A stretch of 5,731 nucleotides of DNA, taken from the NCBI GenBank assembly GCA_015520975.1, contig WAOZ01000075.1, forward strand, positions 1-5,731. The letters run 5' to 3'. Positions within the stretch are counted from its first letter, which is position 1. Each line of letters opens with the position of its first letter. The translations under genes were made by a program, and so were the position numbers. The notes below the pieces were generated by a model. The model saw only the letters and a program-made list of their open reading frames with translations, searched no databases and had not been told where the DNA came from. Of this stretch, positions 1 through 5,731 are shown one piece after another. The DNA comes from DHVE2 group archaeon. GTDB lineage: Archaea > Thermoplasmatota > Thermoplasmata > Thermoplasmatales > Aciduliprofundaceae.

Positions 1-174
1 ACCTTACACAACGCTGAGACCACGGAGTTTGTAAAAAATTTTTTTGAAAATGCTGGGTGGAAAATAACGCTTGAAAAATACTATGATTTTCCCATCCCAC
101 ATCTTTTCAGATTTCACAGTGAGGAAATCGTGCACAGAAAAGTAGTATTTTTCCGTGCCGAAAAAAACTGCTAA
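1..174 (+). CDS. 3' end of an unidentified gene, possibly a class I SAM-dependent methyltransferase
   Basis: Reading from base 1, the plus strand is open for 57 codons and ends at TAA (172-174); the 5' part lies outside the window. The visible tail has an amphipathic helix-like stretch (ETTEFVKNFFENAGW), a strand-like stretch (KITLEKYYDFPIP), then PHLFRFH and a final strand RKVVFFRAEKN. The order helix, 'aGW/F' turn, strand, Pro-rich loop with FxFH, last strand resembles the end of Rossmann-fold methyltransferases, whose last two strands form a hairpin. The catalytic part (GxGxG SAM site) is not visible, so this is inference from fold pattern only. That it is coding is supported by the plausible protein composition and by its stop abutting the convergent gene's stop. 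The opposite strand here also has a 72-codon open frame, which I regard as a shadow. Confidence 0.6.
   Translation, partial: TLHNAETTEFVKNFFENAGWKITLEKYYDFPIPHLFRFHSEEIVHRKVVFFRAEKNC
161..167 (-). terminator. Oligo-T run just after the stop of the convergent hypothetical gene
   Basis: On the minus strand the TAG stop (173-171) is followed by CAG and then seven consecutive T (plus-strand A at 161-167). Archaeal transcription often terminates at such T-runs without a hairpin. The run lies inside the last codons of the opposing plus-strand gene, so terminator and coding sequence share the same bases. A further T run on the minus strand (33-38) could act as backup. The signal is inferred from composition and position only. 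Confidence 0.45.
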
Positions 175-1016
175 GGTTTCAGCGTTCTCCATTTCTCCGT
201 ATGATGCATACCTTCGAGCCATCCCACAGTTTCCACCATATCCCCGGGTTTCGGAACACGCTCCATATTTTTCTCGTTTACAAGAATGTGAATTTCTTTG
301 AGTGGAGCATTGGAAACGGTTATATCATAAACAGTTTCATCTAGAACCTTCAATTTTTCAATATTTTTAACGCTACCGGTTATTATATACTCGTCGAGAA
401 CCCCATTCTTTTCATAGGGTAAAAGCAATTCCGCCTTCTCCAAGTTTACCTCTTTGACAGGGCCGTTTTTTAGTTTTATTGTTTTTCTCTCATGCGGATT
501 CACTCTCAGCCCGTATCCCAGCAGCCACAGCCTGACTCTGTTTATTTTCGCTTCTATGTAGTTGTCCCGACCCATGAAAAAGTCCGTGGCAAAGAATCTT
601 ACCGTGGCATCATTAACCGTTGCTTCTATGTTGGCTTCAATCTGTATTGGCCATTCATAAATTGTGTCAATTCTCGCGTTAAGTGTATCGCCATTCCAGT
701 ACACAGGATAAGCCGTGGCGATTTCTATTTTCTTTTTTATCATTACAAATATGGCAACCACTGATAATTTATCATTCAGTTCAACGAGATGCGCACTTAT
801 AAACTGTTTACCCATATCCGCAAAGGGTTTTTCAGTCATATGAAACGCATTGTCCAGATTAACACGATTAAATATATCCTCGAAGAATTTATCAGTATCG
901 GTGTAAAGCGCCATGAAATGACTGCCATGCGGCTCGCCCTGAACACGAACCAATTTTACACCCTTTTTATCATCGCGCTTTTCTCCTTTATTTTTGCGAA
1001 ACAGCGTTTCAATCAC
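171..1016 (-). CDS. Conserved-looking hypothetical protein with a possible C-terminal OB-like region
   Basis: 281 residues, soluble: no signal peptide and no convincing membrane segment (the VVAIFVMI stretch near 86-93 is too short). I cannot assign a function. Residues 1-22 are Lys/Arg-rich and probably a flexible tail. Residues about 30-165 look like a mixed alpha/beta domain, with a distinctive block near 137-150 (ATVRFFATDFFMGR) and a following strand (INRVRLWLLGYGL). Residues about 207-270 read as alternating strands ending in KPGDMVETVGWLEG, reminiscent of an OB-like barrel. From memory, proteins with an 'FFxTD' block followed by a 'GDxxxxxxWLxG' block recur as uncharacterised proteins in bacteria and archaea; this is unchecked. 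The start is the first possible one: GTG (1016-1014), with an in-frame TAA only four codons upstream. The purine stretch AGAGG directly before it is too close for a normal Shine-Dalgarno, so a downstream start cannot be excluded. It is divergent from moeA and converges on the gene to its left, so it is probably transcribed alone. Confidence 0.8.
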   Translation of the reverse strand: MIETLFRKNKGEKRDDKKGVKLVRVQGEPHGSHFMALYTDTDKFFEDIFNRVNLDNAFHMTEKPFADMGKQFISAHLVELNDKLSVVAIFVMIKKKIEIATAYPVYWNGDTLNARIDTIYEWPIQIEANIEATVNDATVRFFATDFFMGRDNYIEAKINRVRLWLLGYGLRVNPHERKTIKLKNGPVKEVNLEKAELLLPYEKNGVLDEYIITGSVKNIEKLKVLDETVYDITVSNAPLKEIHILVNEKNMERVPKPGDMVETVGWLEGMHHTEKWRTLKP

Positions 1017-1054
1017 CCCTCTGATTTTTAACTGTAAGCGATGGCACTATGGTA

Positions 1055-1070
1055 GTATCATATTAATAAT
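1055..1070. promoter_or_regulatory. Putative shared divergent TATA-box region
   Basis: The gap between the two divergent genes is about 100 bases. Its most AT-rich part contains TATTAATA (1061-1068), a perfect palindrome that could be read as a TATA-like box on either strand. At the usual archaeal distance of roughly 25-27 bases, transcription would begin near 1091 for moeA and near 1037 for the minus-strand gene, leaving leaders of about 26 and 21 bases. An alternative for moeA is the weaker TTGATATGC (1087-1095), which is spaced for a leaderless transcript from 1117. No promoter has been tested; this is inference from composition and spacing. Confidence 0.4.
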
Positions 1071-1085
1071 TTCGCAGATGCGAAA
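1070..1085. repeat. Inverted repeat, possible operator upstream of moeA
   Basis: TTTCGC (1070-1075) and GCGAAA (1080-1085) are perfect 6-base inverted arms around the 4-base spacer AGAT. The element directly follows the TATA-like box and covers the area just upstream of the expected moeA start site, where archaeal repressors commonly bind. It could equally be chance or a weak hairpin. No regulator gene is in the window. Confidence 0.35.
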
Positions 1086-1116
1086 GTTGATATGCTCAAA
1101 GAAACATGACCGGCTT

Positions 1117-2328
1117 ATGAGACCCTTCACGAATCTAATAACCTACGACAAAGCTCTTAAAATAGTAATTTCAAAGACGCCCTCTATAAACGATACTGAA
1201 ACCATACCGATCACTGCCGCGAATGGTAGAGTGTGCGCAGAGAGCGTGGTTTCGAATATGAATGTACCTCCATTCGATAGAGCAGCGGAAGACGGTTACG
1301 CTGTTAGAGCCGAAGACACTTTTGGGGCGGGAACATACAGTCCCGTCAAACTCAAACTCGTCGGGAAAATAAACACCGGTGAATGGAAGAACATTGTAAT
1401 AAAAGAAGGTGAATGTGTGCAGGTTGCAACGGGAGCGATTATCCCGAATGGTGCGAATGCCGTTGTGAGAGTTGAAGACACTGAGATGGATGGAGAGTAT
1501 GTGAATGTTTACAGACCTGTTCATCCGGGATTTGACATTGCTCCCGCTGGGGAGGATATACAAAAAGGAGATACTGTCATTGAGCAGGGTGCATTGCTCA
1601 CCCCGGCCCGAATAGGCGTGTTGGCAGCCATAGGATTGAGCGAAGTAAATGTGTATAAAAAACCCAGAATAGCCATTGTTCCCACAGGTGATGAGCTGAC
1701 CGAACCTGGAAAACCGCTTAAACTCGGGAAGATCTACGATGTTAACACATACACAATAGCAGCGGTGGTGATGGAGAACGGCGGTGAACCTGTGATAATG
1801 CCATACGCTCGGGATGATGTTGATGCTGTGAAAAATTCGCTTCTTGAAGCACTATCCAGCGCGGATATGGTTGTTTTTTCCGGAGGCTCCTCCGTGGGAG
1901 ACAGGGATGTACTCATCGATGTTGTATCCTCGCTCGGCACCATCGAATTCCACGGTGTGGCAATCAAACCCGGCAAACCCACATGGTTCGCACTGGTTGA
2001 TGGAAAACCTGTGCTGGGTCTACCGGGGTTCCCAACATCGTGTCTGAGCGATGCATATCTGTTTCTTGTACCCGCACTTAGAAAAATGGCGCATTTGCCG
2101 CCAAGAGAGTGGAAAACAGTTAGGGTGAAAATGGGCAGAAGAATAACCTCAACGCTCGGCAGAAGACAGTTTTTCACCGTACGCATTGAGAACGATGTTG
2201 CTCAGCCCGTATACAAGACTTCGGGCGCCATAACCAGTCTGGCACGTGCAGACGGATTCATAATAATACCGGAAAATGTGGATTTGGTTGAAAAAGGTGA
2301 AGAGGTCACAGTATATATGTGGCGGTGA
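1117..2328 (+). CDS. moeA: Molybdopterin molybdenumtransferase MoeA
   Basis: 403 residues, normal length for the family. MoeA inserts molybdate (or tungstate) into adenylylated molybdopterin in the cytoplasm, the last common step of Mo/W cofactor synthesis. Visible landmarks are PPFDRAAEDGYAVR (51-64, with Asp59 matching the conserved Asp59 of E. coli MoeA), VATGAIIPNGANAVV (103-117), PAGEDIQKGD (143-152), the start of the MogA-like domain at RIAIVPTGDEL (184-194, Glu193 aligning with E. coli Glu188), the signature SGGSSVGDRD (255-264), and KPGKP...GLPGFPTSC (284-309). The last ~80 residues form the usual beta-barrel domain IV. The open frame continues upstream to 994, but family alignment favours ATG 1117 (MRPFTNLITY); ATG 1078 would add 13 residues with no family likeness and lies in the promoter region. 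No clear Shine-Dalgarno precedes 1117. One oddity is Glu58 where many homologues have Met or Val (SAMDGYA). The stop abuts mobB. Confidence 0.96.
   Translation: MRPFTNLITYDKALKIVISKTPSINDTETIPITAANGRVCAESVVSNMNVPPFDRAAEDGYAVRAEDTFGAGTYSPVKLKLVGKINTGEWKNIVIKEGECVQVATGAIIPNGANAVVRVEDTEMDGEYVNVYRPVHPGFDIAPAGEDIQKGDTVIEQGALLTPARIGVLAAIGLSEVNVYKKPRIAIVPTGDELTEPGKPLKLGKIYDVNTYTIAAVVMENGGEPVIMPYARDDVDAVKNSLLEALSSADMVVFSGGSSVGDRDVLIDVVSSLGTIEFHGVAIKPGKPTWFALVDGKPVLGLPGFPTSCLSDAYLFLVPALRKMAHLPPREWKTVRVKMGRRITSTLGRRQFFTVRIENDVAQPVYKTSGAITSLARADGFIIIPENVDLVEKGEEVTVYMWR
2324..2328 (+). promoter_or_regulatory. Ribosome binding site of mobB inside the moeA stop region
   Basis: GGTGA, complementary to the 16S rRNA 3' end, overlaps the last codon and TGA stop of moeA and sits 6 bases before ATG 2335. 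This spacing favours ATG 2335 over the GTG at 2329, which would be too close to it. The arrangement suggests translational coupling, so that ribosomes ending moeA reinitiate on mobB. Confidence 0.6.
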
Positions 2329-2334
2329 GTGAAA

Positions 2335-3000
2335 ATGATTGTAGCTTTCTGTGGTTCGTCAAATTCTGGAAAGACCACATTCATAGAGGAAATAATCAAA
2401 GCGTTTGGTGATAAATACTCTATTGCAGTTATTAAACACACTCCACATCAAGTGGATGTGAAAGGAAAAGACTCTTTCCGATTCATTGCGGCGGGAGCAG
2501 ACGAAGTGATACTTGTCGGTGAAAAGCTGGTGAGATTTCAGAGACCTTTGGATATCAAAGAGCTTTTGAGAAATATGAACTATGATTTGATTTTAATAGA
2601 GGGGTTCAAAAATTTAACCGGCGTGACAAAAGTATGCCTAGGGAATACGGATTGCATAGAATGCACATTCAAAAATCCAGCAAAAAGCGATGTGCTGAAA
2701 TACATAGAAAGGGAAATTGCAGTAGAAAAAATAATGAAAAAGCTCCCGAATTTCAACTGCGGTGAATGCGGATTTAGAGATTGCCGGGGTATGGCTGAAA
2801 TGATTTTAGAAGGAAAATCCACCTATGATCATTGCCGTTACTGGAACGGAGATTCGTATGTGAAACTGGTGGTAAACGGCAAAAACATCTATTTGGGCAA
2901 ATTTGCGCAGAAAGTGGTGTACGGAACGATTATGGGTCTTATCGGAGCACTTAAAGATGTGAAAAATCCAGAGAAAATCCAGATTTACATAGAGAGATGA
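2335..3000 (+). CDS. mobB: MobB-like GTP-binding adapter fused to an Fe-S cluster domain
   Basis: 221 residues. The N-terminal ~125 residues are a MobB P-loop GTPase: strand MIVAFCGSSNSGKTT with the Walker A lysine at 13, then KHTPHQVDVKGKDSFRFIAAGADEV (34-58), the family's KH..H...GKDS.R...AGA pattern, and LILIEGFKN (85-93), its Walker B-like EGFK motif. MobB is associated with making the guanine dinucleotide form of molybdopterin, partnering MobA and MoeA. The C-terminal half is extra compared with E. coli MobB: LPNFNCGECGFRDCRGMA...C gives CX2CX4CX16C (Cys142, 145, 150, 167), the pattern of the 4Fe-4S domain seen in RnfB and CO dehydrogenase/acetyl-CoA synthase subunits. An additional CX5CX2C (Cys101, 107, 110) precedes it. 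The last ~45 residues (VKLVVNGKNIYL...IQIYIER) form a small alpha/beta tail. Start chosen at ATG 2335 by its ribosome binding site. Placement right behind moeA supports a cofactor-maturation role; the purpose of the cluster is unknown to me. Confidence 0.9.
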   Translation: MIVAFCGSSNSGKTTFIEEIIKAFGDKYSIAVIKHTPHQVDVKGKDSFRFIAAGADEVILVGEKLVRFQRPLDIKELLRNMNYDLILIEGFKNLTGVTKVCLGNTDCIECTFKNPAKSDVLKYIEREIAVEKIMKKLPNFNCGECGFRDCRGMAEMILEGKSTYDHCRYWNGDSYVKLVVNGKNIYLGKFAQKVVYGTIMGLIGALKDVKNPEKIQIYIER

Positions 3001-3009
3001 TGAGCAACA

Positions 3010-3021
3010 TTTTTGTATTAC
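3010..3021 (+). promoter_or_regulatory. Putative TATA-like box for a leaderless glmU-glmS transcript
   Basis: The 39-base gap after mobB contains TTTTTGTATTAC, centred about 26 bases before ATG 3040. No Shine-Dalgarno lies upstream of that ATG (the sequence is TTTCATAATCATTTTC). Together these fit an archaeal leaderless mRNA starting at or very near the ATG. The T5 run at 3010-3014 might also terminate the moeA-mobB transcript. The evidence is position and composition only. Confidence 0.4.
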
Positions 3022-3039
3022 TATTTCATAATCATTTTC

Positions 3040-4209
3040 ATGCAGGCTGTTATACTCGCTGCGGGTGAGGGGAAGAGATTACGGCCTCTCACCTCTTCAA
3101 TGCCCAAAGTTATGATCCCTGTGGGCAACAAACCGATTATGGAATATGTGGTAAATGCGCTTGTTAAGAACAACATAAGGGACATCATCATGGTTGTTGG
3201 ATATCATGCGGATAAAGTGAAGCGATATTTTGGGGATGGCAGTCAATTCGGAGCAAATATAAAGTATATCCACCAAGAAAAACAGCTGGGTACAGCGCAT
3301 GCGCTCTATCAGGTTGGAAAAATTGACGATTTCATAGTTCTTCCCGGCGATAATATAATAGGTGAAAAGTGCATTAAAGATATAATTTCCTCTGATCGTA
3401 ACACCATCCTTGTGGTTTATAGCGAGAGAGCGTCTAAATACGGGAGCGTGGAAGTCAAAAACGGAGTTGTGATGGATATTAAAGAAAAATACCAGTCAGT
3501 TAATGAATGCTTGATATTCACAGGAGTTGGACACTTTGATTCTATGATTTTTGATCTGATAAAAAAAGCGCTTTCAGAGGAAATTTATGATCTGCCACCA
3601 ATTTTAAAAACGATCAATTCTCTGAAAGCGAAAATTTCCAGTTGTCCATGGCTCGATGCCGTATATCCGTGGGATTTACTTGAGCTAAATTCAAATGTCC
3701 TGAGGAGCACTTCAAGAATACTTTCTGGCAAGATAGAGAATGCCACGATTTTAGGTAATGTAAGTATCGGAGAAGGGAGCGTGATAAGTGCCGGAGCATA
3801 CATAAAAGGGCCTGTAAAAATAGGCAAAAACTGTTTTATAGGTCCGAATACTGTGATAATGCCAGATACTTCAATAGGTGACGGTACAAAAATCGGAGCA
3901 TTTGCTTACATTGAGAATTCCATCATTATGGACGGTGCAATAATATCTGAAGGAGCATATATAAAAAATGCCGTGGTAGGTAAAGCATCCGTACTCGGAC
4001 CTAAAAGCGTTTTGCTATCCGGCAATTTCTCAAAAATAATAAATGGCAACGATGTAATACGCAAATGCGGTGGCCCTGTGATAGGACACAGAGTTAATAT
4101 CGGCGCAGGTACAGTGATAAATCCGGGTGTGTTGATAGGAAGTGATGCCTCTATTGGAAATATGAAAGAGATTTGGTATGATGTAGAACCAAAAGCGAGA
4201 GTGAGATGA
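3040..4209 (+). CDS. glmU: Bifunctional sugar-1-phosphate nucleotidylyltransferase/acetyltransferase (archaeal GlmU type)
   Basis: 389 residues. The N-terminal ~220 residues are a nucleotidyltransferase fold, opening with AVILAAGEGKRLRPLTSSMPKV (3-24; the GxGxRLxPLT...PK signature binding nucleotide and phosphate), KPIMEYVV, QLGTAHAL (82-89) and the metal-site region LPGDN (101-105). Residues about 235-372 are hexapeptide repeats ([LIV]-G-x4 units such as IGKNCF, IGPNTV, IGDGTK, IGAGTV) that form a left-handed beta-helix as in acyltransferases. This two-domain build matches archaeal enzymes that acetylate glucosamine-1-phosphate and join it to UTP, giving UDP-GlcNAc. The alternative is a glucose-1-phosphate thymidylyl- or uridylyltransferase of the same build; glmS directly downstream favours the GlmU role. 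The start is ATG 3040. The frame extends to a TTG at 3013, but the added hydrophobic residues (MYYYFIIIF) are not part of the family and overlap the promoter. Confidence 0.87.
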   Translation: MQAVILAAGEGKRLRPLTSSMPKVMIPVGNKPIMEYVVNALVKNNIRDIIMVVGYHADKVKRYFGDGSQFGANIKYIHQEKQLGTAHALYQVGKIDDFIVLPGDNIIGEKCIKDIISSDRNTILVVYSERASKYGSVEVKNGVVMDIKEKYQSVNECLIFTGVGHFDSMIFDLIKKALSEEIYDLPPILKTINSLKAKISSCPWLDAVYPWDLLELNSNVLRSTSRILSGKIENATILGNVSIGEGSVISAGAYIKGPVKIGKNCFIGPNTVIMPDTSIGDGTKIGAFAYIENSIIMDGAIISEGAYIKNAVVGKASVLGPKSVLLSGNFSKIINGNDVIRKCGGPVIGHRVNIGAGTVINPGVLIGSDASIGNMKEIWYDVEPKARVR

Positions 4210-4210
4210 T

Positions 4211-5731
4211 ATGTGTGGAATTGTTGGATATGTTGGATTCAGAAATGCAAAAGAAGTTCTATTAAAAGCCCTCAAGCGTCTTGAGTACAGGGGATACGAT
4301 TCCGCAGGGGTAGCAATACTTAACAGCACGATAAAAATTGAAAAAAGGAAAGGGTTCGTTGACTCTCTTGATATAAAATTCGGTGGCAATATAGGAATAG
4401 CACACACGCGATGGGCTACACACGGAAAACCGAGCGATGAGAATGCACATCCCTTTACTGATTGCAAAAGAGAGTTTGCTATAGTGCATAACGGCATCAT
4501 AGAAAATTTTATGGAACTTAAAAAAATGCTGAGTTCGAGGGGGCACATCTTCACATCGGACACGGATAGCGAGGTGATAGTGCATCTTCTGGAAGAATTC
4601 TACAATGGAGATTTTCTTGATACATTCATAAAAGTCGTAAACATACTTCATGGCTCCTTTGCCATAGTGGCTATACATCAGGGAGACAATGTTATTTTGG
4701 GAGCGAAAAAAGAGAGCCCTCTTGTTATCGGATGCGGAGATCATGAAAACTTTGTTGCGTCCGATATACCAGCTTTTCTGGAATACACCAACAGAGTAAT
4801 CACATTAAATGATGGAGAAATCTGCGAGGTTTCATCAGATTCTGTTAAGGTATACGATTTTAAAGGTGAGGCAAAATATAAACAAGTTCAGTACATAAAC
4901 TGGACTGTTGAGCATGCGGAAAAAGGCGGATTTGAGCATTTTATGCTCAAGGAGATATTTGAGCAGCCCAGAGCTCTGGAAGAAACTCTTTACTCTCTTA
5001 CATCCAGAGAATTTTATTTAACCCCCGTACCACGCAAAATTTCCATTGTGGCATGCGGCACATCGTATCATGCAGGACTTGTGGGAAAATATCTTTTTGA
5101 AAAGTATCTCAAAATACCAGTTGAAGTTCATTACGCATCCGAATACAGATACCGTCCGGATGTGAGAGAGAATCCACTGGTCATTTTAATCACGCAGAGC
5201 GGAGAAACCGCGGATACACTTGCAGCCGCAAGAATAGCCAGAAGAAGGGGATACAGAACGCTGGCAATTACGAATGTACTCGGAAGCTCCATCACAAACT
5301 ATGTGGATGATACAGTTTACACCTCTGCAGGTCCGGAGATCGGTGTGGCTGCTACAAAAACTTTCACAGCGCAACTAATTGCTATGCATTATTTGGCCAT
5401 CGAGTCGGCAAGAGCGTGGAATTTTATGTCGCATATTGATTACGAATCCAAAATGGATTTACTCCGCAGAATTCCATACCTTGTGGAAAAGGTTATGGAT
5501 ATCGAAGAAAGAATAATAAAAGAGGTATCTTACATCAAAAACAAAAATGATATTTTTTATATCGCAAGAGGTATCAATTATCCCGTTGCTATGGAAGGCG
5601 CACTTAAAATGAAAGAAATTTCGTATATCCACGCAGAAGCATATCCCGCCGGTGAACTGAAACACGGGCCCCTGGCACTGATTGATGAGGATGTCCCCGT
5701 GGTGGCTATAATATCAAAGGACAAAACTTAC
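4211..5731 (+). CDS. glmS: Glutamine-fructose-6-phosphate aminotransferase (isomerizing), truncated by the window edge
   Basis: 507 codons are open from ATG 4211 to the last base with no stop; roughly 80-90 residues should be missing. GlmS converts fructose-6-phosphate plus glutamine into glucosamine-6-phosphate, the first step of the amino-sugar pathway. The glutaminase domain (about 1-220) begins MCGIVGYVG, where Cys2 becomes the N-terminal nucleophile after Met removal, followed by EYRGYDSAGVA (25-35), HTRWATHGKPSDENAHP (65-81), HNGIIEN (93-99) and TDTDSEVI. After the linker signature (EKGGFEHFMLKEIFEQPRA) come two SIS domains: CGTSYHAG at Cys282, TQSGETADT with Ser330, and EGALKMKEISYIHAEAYPAGELKHGPLAL (from 462), in which Lys466, Glu469 and His485 match E. 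coli Lys485, Glu488 and His504. It is about 20 residues shorter than the E. coli enzyme to this point. The C-terminal tail with the Schiff-base lysine lies outside the window. It starts one base after the glmU stop with a weak GTGAG just upstream, so the two are probably cotranscribed and coupled. Confidence 0.97.
   Translation, partial: MCGIVGYVGFRNAKEVLLKALKRLEYRGYDSAGVAILNSTIKIEKRKGFVDSLDIKFGGNIGIAHTRWATHGKPSDENAHPFTDCKREFAIVHNGIIENFMELKKMLSSRGHIFTSDTDSEVIVHLLEEFYNGDFLDTFIKVVNILHGSFAIVAIHQGDNVILGAKKESPLVIGCGDHENFVASDIPAFLEYTNRVITLNDGEICEVSSDSVKVYDFKGEAKYKQVQYINWTVEHAEKGGFEHFMLKEIFEQPRALEETLYSLTSREFYLTPVPRKISIVACGTSYHAGLVGKYLFEKYLKIPVEVHYASEYRYRPDVRENPLVILITQSGETADTLAAARIARRRGYRTLAITNVLGSSITNYVDDTVYTSAGPEIGVAATKTFTAQLIAMHYLAIESARAWNFMSHIDYESKMDLLRRIPYLVEKVMDIEERIIKEVSYIKNKNDIFYIARGINYPVAMEGALKMKEISYIHAEAYPAGELKHGPLALIDEDVPVVAIISKDKTY

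Noticed and set aside
4..222. 72-codon open frame on the minus strand (MARRYASYGE...)
   Set aside because: It overlaps the 3' end of the 281-residue gene on the same strand and lies antisense to an open plus-strand frame that ends exactly at the convergent stop. Its composition (KKIFYKLRG) shows no family likeness.
492..1031. Two plus-strand open frames (492-764 and 789-1031)
   Set aside because: Both are antisense to the 281-residue minus-strand gene and show no domain-like pattern; the longer, uninterrupted minus-strand frame is the better explanation.
994..1116. 41-residue N-terminal extension of MoeA
   Set aside because: It overlaps the divergent gene and the promoter region, and family members begin at about MRPF; the extra residues have no counterpart.
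3013..3039. TTG start giving GlmU a hydrophobic N-terminus (MYYYFIIIF), which might be read as a membrane anchor
   Set aside because: These bases look like a promoter; the enzyme family is cytoplasmic and begins at the strand (M)QAVILAAGEG encoded from ATG 3040.
4030..4744. Minus-strand open frames of 177 and 160 codons
   Set aside because: They are antisense to glmU and glmS, which are unmistakable on the plus strand; the antisense products are Cys/Phe/Ser-rich with no domain pattern.
1..5731. CRISPR array, tRNA/rRNA, insertion sequence, riboswitch (including a glmS ribozyme)
   Set aside because: No regularly spaced repeats, RNA gene signatures or transposase were seen. Only one base separates glmU from glmS, leaving no room for a glmS ribozyme leader.

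Overview
This window looks like ordinary chromosomal DNA from an archaeon, most likely a euryarchaeon. The reasons are: archaeal-style proteins (a single MoeA, a MobB carrying an iron-sulfur domain, and a GlmU of the long sugar-1-phosphate nucleotidylyltransferase type); heavy use of ATA for Ile and AGA/AGG for Arg; TATA-like boxes rather than bacterial -35/-10 boxes; one apparently leaderless start; and tightly packed genes. A relative of the Thermoplasmata/Aciduliprofundum group would fit, but that placement is an impression and has not been tested. I see no tRNA, rRNA, CRISPR array, insertion sequence, prophage or other mobile DNA.

Layout. (1) 1-174, plus strand: the last 57 codons of a gene entering from the left, possibly a class I methyltransferase. 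(2) 171-1016, minus strand: a conserved-looking hypothetical protein of 281 residues. It converges on gene 1 so tightly that the two stop codons overlap, and a run of seven T follows its stop. (3) 1017-1116: a divergent intergenic region with a palindromic TATA-like box and a nearby inverted repeat. (4) 1117-3000, plus strand: moeA and mobB, translationally coupled, for molybdenum/tungsten cofactor maturation. (5) 3001-3039: a short gap with a T-rich, TATA-like element placed correctly for leaderless transcription from the next ATG. (6) 3040-5731, plus strand: glmU-like and glmS, one base apart. glmS runs off the right edge with 507 codons present and no stop.

How they work together. MoeA inserts molybdate or tungstate into adenylylated molybdopterin, and MobB is the GTP-binding adapter associated with making the dinucleotide form of the cofactor. 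GlmS makes glucosamine-6-phosphate from fructose-6-phosphate and glutamine. The GlmU-like enzyme would complete the route to UDP-GlcNAc, the donor for archaeal N-glycans and surface polymers, once a phosphoglucosamine mutase (not in this window) has moved the phosphate.

I do not see a clearly new multi-gene system here. The points most worth a second look are the cysteine-rich C-terminal half of MobB, the uncharacterised 281-residue protein, and the compact divergent promoter with its inverted repeat.
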